Below are positions 15,532-22,257 of a DNA stretch of 31,368 nt, piece by piece. The notes under the pieces are model-generated. The model was not told the DNA's origin and searched no databases. It was given only the letters and a program-made list of their open reading frames with translations. The stretch spans positions 1-31,368 of the forward strand of contig JBBRCX010000058.1 in NCBI GenBank assembly GCA_038204465.1, in the 5' to 3' direction. This DNA comes from JBBRCX01 sp038204465. GTDB lineage: Bacteria; Planctomycetota; Phycisphaerae; Tepidisphaerales; Tepidisphaeraceae. Every line of letters starts with the position of its first letter. Position 1 is the first letter of the stretch. The position numbers and the translations under genes were made by a program.

Positions 15532-16176
15532 ATGCGCCGACGCCTGTTCACGATTTTGTCCACGCTGTCGCTGCTGCTTTGCATCGGAGCAGCGTTGCTT
15601 TGGCTGCGGAGCTACCGGGTGGGCGACCTGCTTTACCGCAGTGAAGCTGAGACGGTCGGATCCGGCTCCACCCAGGCTGACTTATCGATGTTCTCCGGCG
15701 CGGGGGGAATTCTATTCCACCGCAGCAAGACGCAGATCGCGCCGGACATATTGTTCGCTGTCCCGGGGACGATCGAGCAGCGCATATCGCGGAGCCACTC
15801 ATCCGGCTACCGCAAGTGCGGTCCCAATGAGCGAAGCTTGTCCACTTTTTTCGCCGGCGCTTCGTTCCAGTGGTCGGGCCTGGGCTTTGGCTTCTTGTTG
15901 GTCGGCAGCGGATACACCGCCAGTAGCGAGGTTTTTGTCACACCGTCACCGTTCGTGCGCCCGGGGAAGTACGTCCAGACCATTACTTTCGACCTGAGAC
16001 TGCCGTACTGGTTCTTCGCAGCGATGAGCATCCTCCCCGCCGCGTATCTCTTGCGTCGGATCAGGGGATGGCGCGATGAGCGACGCCAAGGGCGCGGGTT
16101 GTGCCAGAAATGCGGCTATGACCTTCGGGCCTCCGGCGAGCGTTGCCCGGAATGTGGCACCTTGCGGGGCGTTTGA
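15532..16176 (+). CDS. Two-TM protein with C-terminal zinc ribbon (planctomycete-type family)
   Basis: A 214-aa protein. The N-terminal helix (about 5-25, LFTILSTLSLLLCIGAALLWL) is followed by an extracytoplasmic beta-rich region with a conserved-looking 'LRSYRVGDLLYR' opening, then a second helix (about 155-172, WFFAAMSILPAAYLL). It ends with an Arg-rich segment and a zinc ribbon with C191/C194 and C205/C208 (LCQKCGYDLRAS..RCPECG). Such proteins occur in many paralogues in Planctomycetota, and their function is unknown. The frame is open far upstream across mnmG, but that part is only the shadow of mnmG. The ATG at 15532 follows homologues, which begin MRRRLF. No SD is present. It is divergent from mnmG, 87 bp away. 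Confidence 0.83.
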   Translation: MRRRLFTILSTLSLLLCIGAALLWLRSYRVGDLLYRSEAETVGSGSTQADLSMFSGAGGILFHRSKTQIAPDILFAVPGTIEQRISRSHSSGYRKCGPNERSLSTFFAGASFQWSGLGFGFLLVGSGYTASSEVFVTPSPFVRPGKYVQTITFDLRLPYWFFAAMSILPAAYLLRRIRGWRDERRQGRGLCQKCGYDLRASGERCPECGTLRGV

Positions 16177-16242
16177 GCGCGAGACTCGACTGCCCCGCGT
16201 TGAAGCGAGCGATTGCGGACAGCGGCGGCGAGGGTTTGGGTG

Positions 16243-16251
16243 TGCTATAAT
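16243..16251 (+). promoter_or_regulatory. Extended -10 promoter of the secreted helical protein gene
   Basis: TGCTATAAT matches the extended -10 consensus (TG-N-TATAAT). No -35 is found at normal spacing. The expected start is near 16258, giving a leader of about 50 nt that ends in the SD GGAGG (16299-16303). Confidence 0.6.
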
Positions 16252-16308
16252 GTGGCTGAAGTTGCATCAAACGACGGTCGCGAGGGCGATCGACACCCGG
16301 AGGCTTCC

Positions 16309-17028
16309 GTGAAACCATCCCAGAGGCTGTTGTGCACCGCCCTGCTCGCGGGTGCGTTCTCATTCTCTATCGCAGCTCCTGCGGCCTTCGCGGCGCCGCC
16401 GGCGAATACGCCTAAGCCGCAGGTGAAGAGGTCGCCGGTGCAGGAGGCGCGGGACGAGGTCAACCGTTGTACGGTGAATTTGAGCAAAATCCGGGCGAGC
16501 GTGAAGTCGAGCGTGGAGACGAAGGATGAATGGAAGGCGGCGGCGGGCGCGATGGACCGCGCGAAGGCGGAATATTCGGCGGCGGCGCAGCCGGTGCTGG
16601 ATGCCGTGCGCGAGAAGCCAGAGTACAAGTCATTTTTAGAGAAGAAACAGAAAGCCGACACGAAGATGGCGGAGCTGGCGAAGGACCCGCAGGCGAAGCC
16701 GGACGAGCTTACCGCGGCGGCTACGGAGGGCAGCAAGGCGATGAGCGAGATGAAGCAGATGGAGAAGGACGCGTTGGAATCGGATGACAAGGTTGCCGAG
16801 GCCAATATGAAATTAGCCGCCGCCAGGAAGCAGGACAGCGCGCTGAGCGCGGCGGTGGACGAGGCATGCAAGTCCAACGCGGAGTATCAGAAGGCACAGA
16901 AGGAGATGGAGGCAGCGCAGGCGAAGTTGAAAGCGGCGGAAGCTGTGCCGAAACCCAAGCCGCCGGAAAAGCCAAAGCCGAGCACGCCGCGTACGCATGC
17001 CCCCCCGCGCGCGAGCGGGCGGTACTAG
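16309..17028 (+). CDS. Secreted Ala/Lys-rich helical (coiled-coil) protein, function unknown
   Basis: A 239-aa protein starting at GTG 16309, with SD GGAGG 5 nt upstream. Residues 1-29 form a clear signal peptide (VKPSQRLLCTALLAGAFSF..) with a likely AFA-AP cleavage site. The mature part is highly charged and Ala-rich, predicted nearly all helical (about 45-215, e.g. KKQKADTKMAELAKDPQAK), and ends in a Pro/Lys-rich tail (KPKPPEKPKPSTPRTHAPP). Two Cys (C55 and C189, roughly) are the only ones in the mature protein. It could be a periplasmic spacer or envelope-linked coiled coil. No catalytic motif is visible and the family is not recognised. Confidence 0.8.
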   Translation: MKPSQRLLCTALLAGAFSFSIAAPAAFAAPPANTPKPQVKRSPVQEARDEVNRCTVNLSKIRASVKSSVETKDEWKAAAGAMDRAKAEYSAAAQPVLDAVREKPEYKSFLEKKQKADTKMAELAKDPQAKPDELTAAATEGSKAMSEMKQMEKDALESDDKVAEANMKLAAARKQDSALSAAVDEACKSNAEYQKAQKEMEAAQAKLKAAEAVPKPKPPEKPKPSTPRTHAPPRASGRY

Positions 17029-17063
17029 GATCACCTCAAAACCAGACGCGGCACGAGTGTGCC

Positions 17064-17228
17064 CTAGCCAAAGGGATCAAACCCGCCTCGCGGTCGTGTA
17101 GTCACGTACGGCCACTGGTTCGTCGGGCAGCGCTTTTTGGCCCATTCCTGAGTTACAAGCTCCCGCGTTAGATCCTCAATGAGTCCATGCCCGGCCAGCG
17201 CGAGTTCTTTGGTAAGTAGCAAGATCAT
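17064..17228 (-). CDS. Possible small protein, 54 aa
   Basis: An uninterrupted minus-strand frame from ATG 17228 to TAG 17064, opening MILLLTKELALAGHGLIEDL and ending PRGGFDPFG. The N-terminal half would be amphipathic helix and the C-terminal half is rich in W, P, R and G. There is no SD. A TACATA lies 10 nt upstream in an AT-rich patch that could be a promoter. It occupies an otherwise gene-free stretch of about 300 bp (17029-17333), where nothing else was seen. It is not recognised, and could be a remnant or chance frame. Confidence 0.3.
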   Translation of the reverse strand: MILLLTKELALAGHGLIEDLTRELVTQEWAKKRCPTNQWPYVTTRPRGGFDPFG

Positions 17229-17333
17229 TCTGAAAACCTATGTAATTCGCCTAACTAACACAGCGTGGAACGCGCGAACGCCGCTGGACGGCCGGAGCGT
17301 TGAGGCGACACCGGGCCTCGCGGCAGGAGCGCG

Positions 17334-17528
17334 CTATCCGCGATGGCGCTCGCGGATGCCGGCGAGGCCTGCACCGAGGGCCAGGGCGGCGGCGAGGTAG
17401 AGGGCGGGTGCATTGCCCTTCTTTTCGGGACCGCGCTCGCCGGTGGAGGAGCGATGTCCTTCCCACGCGAAGACGACCGCGAGGACGAGAAAGGAGAAGC
17501 TCAAACGGGCGAGCCATCGTCGGATCAT
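17334..17528 (-). CDS. Small two-TM membrane protein, translationally coupled to SUMT-HemD
   Basis: A 64-aa protein with two hydrophobic helices (about residues 6-22 and 42-58) joined by a polar loop (HRSSTGERGPEKKGN) and a basic C-terminus (IRERHRG). Its ATG overlaps the stop codon of the upstream SUMT-HemD gene as ATGA (17525-17528), the usual sign of translational coupling, which is the main support that it is real. No family is recognised. It may stabilise or localise something linked to tetrapyrrole synthesis, but that is only inferred from position. Confidence 0.65.
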   Translation of the reverse strand: MIRRWLARLSFSFLVLAVVFAWEGHRSSTGERGPEKKGNAPALYLAAALALGAGLAGIRERHRG

Positions 17529-19117
17529 TCGGGCGCTTTCGCTTCGTTTTGCCGAGTCTGGCGGATGGCCTGCACCAAGCCGTCAATGTTGAAGGTCTCT
17601 GCCTCGACGGTCGGCTGGAGGCCCAGCTGGCGAAGGGTTGCGGTGGTGATGGGACCGATGCTGGCGATGCGAACGCCGCGAAGTCGCTCGCGGTAGGTTT
17701 CGCCGAGCAGCGCGGCGAAGTTTTGCGCGGTGCTGGTGCTGGTGAAGGTGATCCAATGGACCTCGCCGGCATCGAGCCGCTCGAGCAGGCCCTGGGGGAG
17801 AGAGCGGGCGATGCGGGTTTCATAGACGGCAATGTCGCTCACCTCGGCCGCACCATTTGCTTCGAGCCGCTCGCGAAGGACCGGCCGGGCGATGTCGGCG
17901 CGGAGCAGAAGAAAGCGCCTGCCCTTCACTTGCTGGTCATGCAGCAGCGCGTCGGCGAGAGCTTCGGCGACGAAGCTGGCGGGGCAGAGATCGACGTTGA
18001 GACAAAGCTGGTCGCGAACGGCGGCCGCGGTCGCGTCGCCGATGGCGGCGATCTTCGCCGCGGCGAAGGCGCGGGCGTCTTTGCCGGTTTCGAGCAGGCG
18101 CTGGCGGGTGAAGCGCACGCCGTTGGCGCTGGTGAAGATCACCCAGTCGAACAAGGGGGCGGCCTGCATCGCCGCGTCGACGGCGGACCACTCGGCGGGC
18201 GGATGCAGCTCGATGGTGGGCGCCTCGATGACGTCGGCGCCGAGAGAGCGCAGCTTCTCGCCGAGGTCACTGCTCTGCTGGCGGGTGCGCGTGATGACGA
18301 TGGTCTGAGCGAAGAGGGGGCGCGACTCGAACCAGTTGAGCGTCTGGCGGAGCGAGACCACTTTGCCAACGATGGTGAGCGCCGGCGGTTTCAACTCTGC
18401 CTGCTCGACGCGCTGCGGGAGGTCGGCGAGGGTGGCGACTACCGTGCGCTGCCGGGGAGTGGTTCCCCAGCGGATCGTGGCGGCGGGCATGTCGGGCGGC
18501 ATTCCGTTTTCGATGAGTTTGCAGCAGATGCGCGGCAACGACTTTACGCCCATGTAGAAGGCGATGCAGGGGAGCCTGGCGATGCTGGCCCAGTCGATGT
18601 CAGTTGAATCGCCGGGGTCGCGCGAGAGACTTTCGGGATCGCGATACTCCTGCTCCTTCTCGTGACCGGTGATGAACGTGAAACTGGAGTTGAGGTCGCG
18701 GTGGGTGACGGGGATGCCGGCATAGGCGGGGGCGGCGATGGCGGCGGTGATGCCGGGGACGACTTCGAAGGCGATCCCCGCCGCGGCGAGAGCCTCGCAT
18801 TCTTCTCCGCCGCGACCGAAGACGAAGGGATCGCCGCCCTTGAGCCGGACGACGCGTTTGCCGGTCTTCGCTTTTTCGATGAGCAGCGAATTGATCTGCT
18901 CCTGGGTCATGGAGTGGGAGGCGGCCTGTTTGCCGACGTAAATCGCCTCGGCGCCCGGGGCGTGATGGAGCAATTCGGGATTGGCGAGGAAGTCGTAGAT
19001 GACGACATCGGCGGCTTCCAATAATTTGGCTCCGCGCACGGTGAGCAGGCCGGGATCACCTGGTCCGGCGCCGACCAGGGAAACCCGGGCTGTATCCGTG
19101 TTCGAATCCAAGCGCAC
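17525..19117 (-). CDS. cobA-hemD: Fused uroporphyrinogen-III C-methyltransferase / uroporphyrinogen-III synthase
   Basis: A 530-aa bifunctional protein. Residues about 11-255 are a SAM-dependent SUMT: VSLVGAGPGDPGLLTVRGA, YVGKQA, RLKGGDPFVFGRGGEE, VVPGITAAIAAPAYAGIPVTHR and FITGHE. Residues about 265-520 are a HemD-type uroporphyrinogen-III synthase with two alpha/beta lobes (VITRTRQQSSDLGEKLRSLG, DWVIFTSANGVRFT, ITFTSTSTAQNFAALLG). HemD closes hydroxymethylbilane to uroporphyrinogen III, and SUMT dimethylates it to precorrin-2 for siroheme or cobalamin. The fusion places a branch-point synthase on its branch enzyme and is known from other bacteria. It starts at GTG 19117 with no good SD. The gene is followed by an ATGA-coupled 64-aa membrane protein. 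Confidence 0.95.
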   Translation of the reverse strand: MRLDSNTDTARVSLVGAGPGDPGLLTVRGAKLLEAADVVIYDFLANPELLHHAPGAEAIYVGKQAASHSMTQEQINSLLIEKAKTGKRVVRLKGGDPFVFGRGGEECEALAAAGIAFEVVPGITAAIAAPAYAGIPVTHRDLNSSFTFITGHEKEQEYRDPESLSRDPGDSTDIDWASIARLPCIAFYMGVKSLPRICCKLIENGMPPDMPAATIRWGTTPRQRTVVATLADLPQRVEQAELKPPALTIVGKVVSLRQTLNWFESRPLFAQTIVITRTRQQSSDLGEKLRSLGADVIEAPTIELHPPAEWSAVDAAMQAAPLFDWVIFTSANGVRFTRQRLLETGKDARAFAAAKIAAIGDATAAAVRDQLCLNVDLCPASFVAEALADALLHDQQVKGRRFLLLRADIARPVLRERLEANGAAEVSDIAVYETRIARSLPQGLLERLDAGEVHWITFTSTSTAQNFAALLGETYRERLRGVRIASIGPITTATLRQLGLQPTVEAETFNIDGLVQAIRQTRQNEAKAPE

Positions 19118-19310
19118 CTCGACAGGACCTGGGGCAACTGCATTGCCCGCGAAGAGGGTTTTTCCAGTCAGTAGTCTTTGGATGTCTCAAAGGCAAGCTG
19201 AAGGCGTGGAAACGAGGCTGCGCGCTCCGATAACCAATCGCTGCAAAGATGGGTAATTCCTGCGGCGCGTATGACCGATGGGAAGAGGGGGAGCCTAAGG
19301 AGCCAGGGCT

Positions 19311-19661
19311 ATGGTCGCTTTACTGCAGATGCCGAATCGCCGCACCGCTGAATGCGCCGCCGAGCGCCGCATGTTTCCGCGCAAGGAGTTTTCCGCGAGC
19401 GTTGAAAGCCGCCGGCTGGATCACACGATCACTGCGCGTCAGCAGCCGCGATTGACGCTGGCGCTGCGCGACCTTTCGCTGGGCGGGCTGTCGGCGATCA
19501 GCGACATGCCGCTGGGACCGGGCGAGCGTCTGACGGTTTACTTTCCCTCCGAGCCGGGATTGCGCGGCTGGGATGCTTATGGGCGTGTGATCCGCTGCGA
19601 CGCCAGCGCGCTGGGATATCGCGTTGCGGTTGAATTCGATCCGCTGCCGGCGGCGGCCTGA
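19311..19661 (+). CDS. PilZ domain protein, probable c-di-GMP receptor
   Basis: A 116-aa single-domain protein. The PilZ signature is present: ERRMFPRKEF gives the RxxxR-type arginines, and about 30-40 residues later DLSLGGLSA matches the [DN]xSxxG motif. A beta-barrel strand, AYGRVIRCD, and YRVAVEFD complete the fold. With both motifs present it should bind cyclic di-GMP and act as a small adaptor, for example in motility or exopolysaccharide control. The SD AAGGAG (19297-19302) is 8 nt from the ATG. It is followed by a clear intrinsic terminator, so it is monocistronic. It is divergent from the SUMT-HemD gene. Confidence 0.85.
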   Translation: MVALLQMPNRRTAECAAERRMFPRKEFSASVESRRLDHTITARQQPRLTLALRDLSLGGLSAISDMPLGPGERLTVYFPSEPGLRGWDAYGRVIRCDASALGYRVAVEFDPLPAAA

Positions 19662-19689
19662 AACAGAGAATCACTTTGGGGTAAGTTCG

Positions 19690-19717
19690 AGGCGGCCGGG
19701 GTGAGGGCCGCCTTTTT
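19690..19717 (+). terminator. Rho-independent terminator after the PilZ gene
   Basis: Stem AGGCGGCC / GGCCGCCT (8 bp, perfect) with an 8-nt loop and a TTTTT run. It is the best intrinsic terminator in the window. Confidence 0.85.
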
Positions 19718-19728
19718 CTATTGCGCCG

Positions 19729-19749
19729 GCGCGCCGCATGGCGGCGCGC
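19729..19749. repeat. 9-bp inverted repeat just upstream of tatC
   Basis: GCGCGCCGC / GCGGCGCGC is perfect with a 3-nt ATG loop, ending 18 bp before the tatC -10 hexamer where a -35 would normally lie. It could be an operator or a second hairpin for termination. Confidence 0.4.
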
Positions 19750-19767
19750 ATCGGCGGTTTCTGGCCG

Positions 19768-19773
19768 TACAAT
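19768..19773 (+). promoter_or_regulatory. -10-like hexamer for leaderless tatC transcript
   Basis: TACAAT is placed exactly 7 nt before the tatC ATG. There is no recognisable -35 and no SD. The spacing implies transcription starting at the A of ATG. Confidence 0.45.
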
Positions 19774-19780
19774 CATCGTT

Positions 19781-20746
19781 ATGACAACGGACACCGCCCG
19801 GCGCCCCGCGTTGAAACCCAAGCGCGACTTCGACCCCGATTCGTATCGGATGACAGTGGGCGAGCACCTGGAAGAGCTGCGCATGCGGCTGATCCTGGGA
19901 CTCGGCGGCTTCCTGGTGGCGACAGTTGTGTGCATGTGCCTGAAGGAACCGCTCATGCGGTTCTTCCTGCGCCCGCTGATGCTGGGGCTGGCGCGCAACC
20001 GGCTGCCGCCGCAGGTGAACTTCGCCGAAATCTCCGAGTCGTTCATGGTCTACATCCGCGTGAGCCTGATCTGCGCGGCGGCCTTCGCATCGCCATGGAT
20101 GCTTTACCAGCTATGGCAGTTCGTCGCGGCGGGGCTGTATCCGAAAGAGCGGAAGTACATCACCAAGTATTTGCCGCTGTCGATCACGCTGCTGATCAGC
20201 GGAATGGTCTTCCTCTACCTGGTCGTGCTTCCGCTGATGATCGAGTTCTTCCTTGCGTTCAACTTCGGGCCGGCCTTTACCTTCGCGTCCTCAAAAGATG
20301 TTTCGGCGACTTCGCAGCCGGCGGTCGTGTTGCCGTTCTTGAATGGCGACCCGCCGCATCCATTGGAGGGACAGATCTGGATGGACAAGTCGCAGGAGCG
20401 GATCAAGTTTCTGTATGAAGGGCAGGTGCGGGTCATTCCGTTCGGGCTGGAGGGCGTCGCCAATCCCGTCATTATGCTCTCGCAGTACATCGACATGGTG
20501 GTTGGGATGCTGCTCAGCTTCGGCCTTGCGTTTCAACTGCCGCTGGTGGTGCTGGCGCTGGTGCGCGTGGGGATCGTGGACGTGCCGGCGCTGAAGAAGA
20601 TGCGGCGCGTGATCTACTTCGCAATCGCGGTCATTTCCGCATTTATCGTGCCCGATGTCGTGACCGGAATGGTAGCGTTGGTGATTCCGCTGATCCTTTT
20701 GTTCGAGCTTGGACTGTGGCTGGCGCGCGATCGCGCGGCTGCATGA
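19781..20746 (+). CDS. tatC: Sec-independent (Tat) protein translocase subunit TatC
   Basis: A 321-aa polytopic membrane protein that binds twin-arginine signal peptides and builds the Tat translocon. The N-terminal cytoplasmic motif EHLEELRMR (28-36) is the conserved signal-peptide contact. Six hydrophobic segments follow: VATVVCMCL, LICAAAFASPWMLYQLW, LSITLLISGMVFLYLVVLPL, MVVGMLLSFGLAFQLPLVVLALV, YFAIAVISAFIVPDVVTG and MVALVIPLILLFELGLWLA. It is longer than E. coli TatC (258 aa), mainly because of an insertion of about 60 residues between TM3 and TM4 (FTFASSKDVSATSQ to VIPFGLEGV) on the periplasmic side. The ATG at 19781 is chosen over the upstream open frame because a -10-like hexamer sits 7 nt before it. 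TatA/B are not in the window. Confidence 0.96.
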   Translation: MTTDTARRPALKPKRDFDPDSYRMTVGEHLEELRMRLILGLGGFLVATVVCMCLKEPLMRFFLRPLMLGLARNRLPPQVNFAEISESFMVYIRVSLICAAAFASPWMLYQLWQFVAAGLYPKERKYITKYLPLSITLLISGMVFLYLVVLPLMIEFFLAFNFGPAFTFASSKDVSATSQPAVVLPFLNGDPPHPLEGQIWMDKSQERIKFLYEGQVRVIPFGLEGVANPVIMLSQYIDMVVGMLLSFGLAFQLPLVVLALVRVGIVDVPALKKMRRVIYFAIAVISAFIVPDVVTGMVALVIPLILLFELGLWLARDRAAA

Positions 20747-20788
20747 TCGGTGGGGTATTCTCGGTGATTTCGGCGCGGTTCGGGCGGA

Positions 20789-20817
20789 TTGACTCCCCTT
20801 CGGCCGACCGCTATAGT
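20789..20817 (+). promoter_or_regulatory. Sigma70 promoter of citrate synthase gene
   Basis: TTGACT (20789-20794), a 17-nt spacer and TATAGT (20812-20817), close to consensus. Transcription should start near 20824, giving a leader of about 145 nt to the preferred ATG. Confidence 0.7.
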
Positions 20818-20863
20818 CCGCGCACCGAGCGTCCTGGCGGCCCCGCGAGGCGGATTGGCGAGT

Positions 20864-20940
20864 TGCGATTTGCAGATTGACGTTTCTTCATTCGGGGCTG
20901 CCGCAACCCCCGGTGCTCCGCTTCGGGACGGCAAATCGCA
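20864..20940 (+). promoter_or_regulatory. Structured 5' leader of citrate synthase mRNA
   Basis: TGCGATTTGC (20864-20873) and GCAAATCGCA (20931-20940) are perfect 10-bp complements enclosing 57 nt. Inside is a smaller GGGG / CCCC hairpin. The whole element lies between promoter and start codon. No known riboswitch class was recognised. Confidence 0.45.
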
Positions 20941-20969
20941 CGACTCAATCCCGCTACTCCCGGGGTCTC

Positions 20970-22184
20970 ATGAGCGCAGCGGATTCGACGGCCTCCCGAG
21001 CATCCATGTCCGAAGCGGCGAAACCACCGGCCGGCAACGGCAAGGCCGCGAGCGGCGGGCTCGAAGGGGTCGTTGCGGCCAAGAGCGAGATCTGCTTCAT
21101 CGACGGCGCCGCCGGCCGACTGGTGTATCGCGGCTTCGAGATTGCGGACCTTGTCGAGCATGCCACGTTTGAAGAAGTCGCTTACCTGCTGTGGGACAAC
21201 AAGCTGCCGAACCGTACGGAGCTGACCGCGCTGCGCCAGCAGCTTGGGGCCGCAGCCCCGCTGCCTCCGCACGCGATGGCAGTGTTAAAAGCGCTCCCGT
21301 CCAAGACACAGCCGATGGACGCGCTGCGGACCGCGGTGAGCGCACTGGGCGCGCTCGACCCGGACCTGGAGAGCAACGAGCCGGACGCCGATCGGCGCAA
21401 GGCGGTCCGGCTCACGGCGCAGCTTCCGACGATTGTGACCGCGTTCCATCGGCTGCGAAACGGGCAGCAGCCCGTCGCGCCGGATCCATCGCTGTCGATC
21501 GCGGCGAACGTTCTGTACATGATGAACGGCAAAAAGCCGCACGACATGCTGACGCGCGTGCTGGACGCCGCGCTGGTGCTTCACGCAGAGCACGGGATGA
21601 ACGCGAGCACGTTCGCGGCGCGCGTCGCCGCGGCGACGCTTGCCGACCTGCACGCCGCGATCACGGCGGCGACCGCGGCGTTAAAGGGCCCGCTGCACGG
21701 CGGGGCCAATCAGGACGTGATGACGCTGCTGTTGGAGTGCGGCGACGCCGACGCGGCGGAGAAGCGCGTGCGCGAGATCCTCGCGTCCGGCGGCAAGGTT
21801 CCGGGATTTGGGCACCGCGTGTACCGCACGTTCGACCCGCGCGCGACGTTCCTTCGCAAGATGAGCAAGTCGCTGGGCGAAGCCGCCGGGAACAGCAAGT
21901 GGTACGAGATGTCGGAGCGGCTGATTCCGATCCTGAAGGATTCGCCGAACTCGCAGGGCAAACCGCGGAACCTCAATCCGAACGTCGACTTCTTCTCGGC
22001 GAGCACCTACTACACGATGGGAATTCCGATCGATCTGTTCACACCCATCTTCGCGGTGGCGCGCGTGGTCGGCTGGAGCGCGCACGTGATGGAACAGCAC
22101 AAGAACAACCGGATCATCCGCCCCACCGACGACTATGTCGGCCCCTTCGACCGCAAGGTCGAGCCCATCGAACAGCGCGTGTGA
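20970..22184 (+). CDS. gltA: Citrate synthase
   Basis: About 404 aa from ATG 20970. Open upstream frame to 20877 would add 31 residues, but it lies inside a structured leader. It condenses acetyl-CoA and oxaloacetate to citrate. All three catalytic residues are seen in their motifs: His in GPLHGGANQDVM, His in VPGFGHRVYRTFDPR and Asp in NPNVDFFSAS. The start of the family core is GLEGVVAAKSEICFIDGAAGRLVYRGFEIADL. Size and sequence resemble the shorter, Gram-positive/archaeal-type citrate synthases. 2-methylcitrate synthase is a close relative, and the two cannot be separated with certainty here. An N-terminal Ala/Ser-rich extension of about 35 residues precedes the core. Confidence 0.93.
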   Translation: MSAADSTASRASMSEAAKPPAGNGKAASGGLEGVVAAKSEICFIDGAAGRLVYRGFEIADLVEHATFEEVAYLLWDNKLPNRTELTALRQQLGAAAPLPPHAMAVLKALPSKTQPMDALRTAVSALGALDPDLESNEPDADRRKAVRLTAQLPTIVTAFHRLRNGQQPVAPDPSLSIAANVLYMMNGKKPHDMLTRVLDAALVLHAEHGMNASTFAARVAAATLADLHAAITAATAALKGPLHGGANQDVMTLLLECGDADAAEKRVREILASGGKVPGFGHRVYRTFDPRATFLRKMSKSLGEAAGNSKWYEMSERLIPILKDSPNSQGKPRNLNPNVDFFSASTYYTMGIPIDLFTPIFAVARVVGWSAHVMEQHKNNRIIRPTDDYVGPFDRKVEPIEQRV

Positions 22185-22257
22185 CGCGGCCGCGGCGAAA
22201 AGCTTTTGTTCAGCTGGTGCGAGCGCTGCGCCCTTTACTTCGATGGAGCGGCGCACG

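Noticed and set aside
19090..19116. tRNA-like T-arm string (GTTCGAATCC)
   Set aside because: There is no T-stem pairing, no acceptor or anticodon arms, and it lies in the N-terminal codons of the SUMT-HemD gene.
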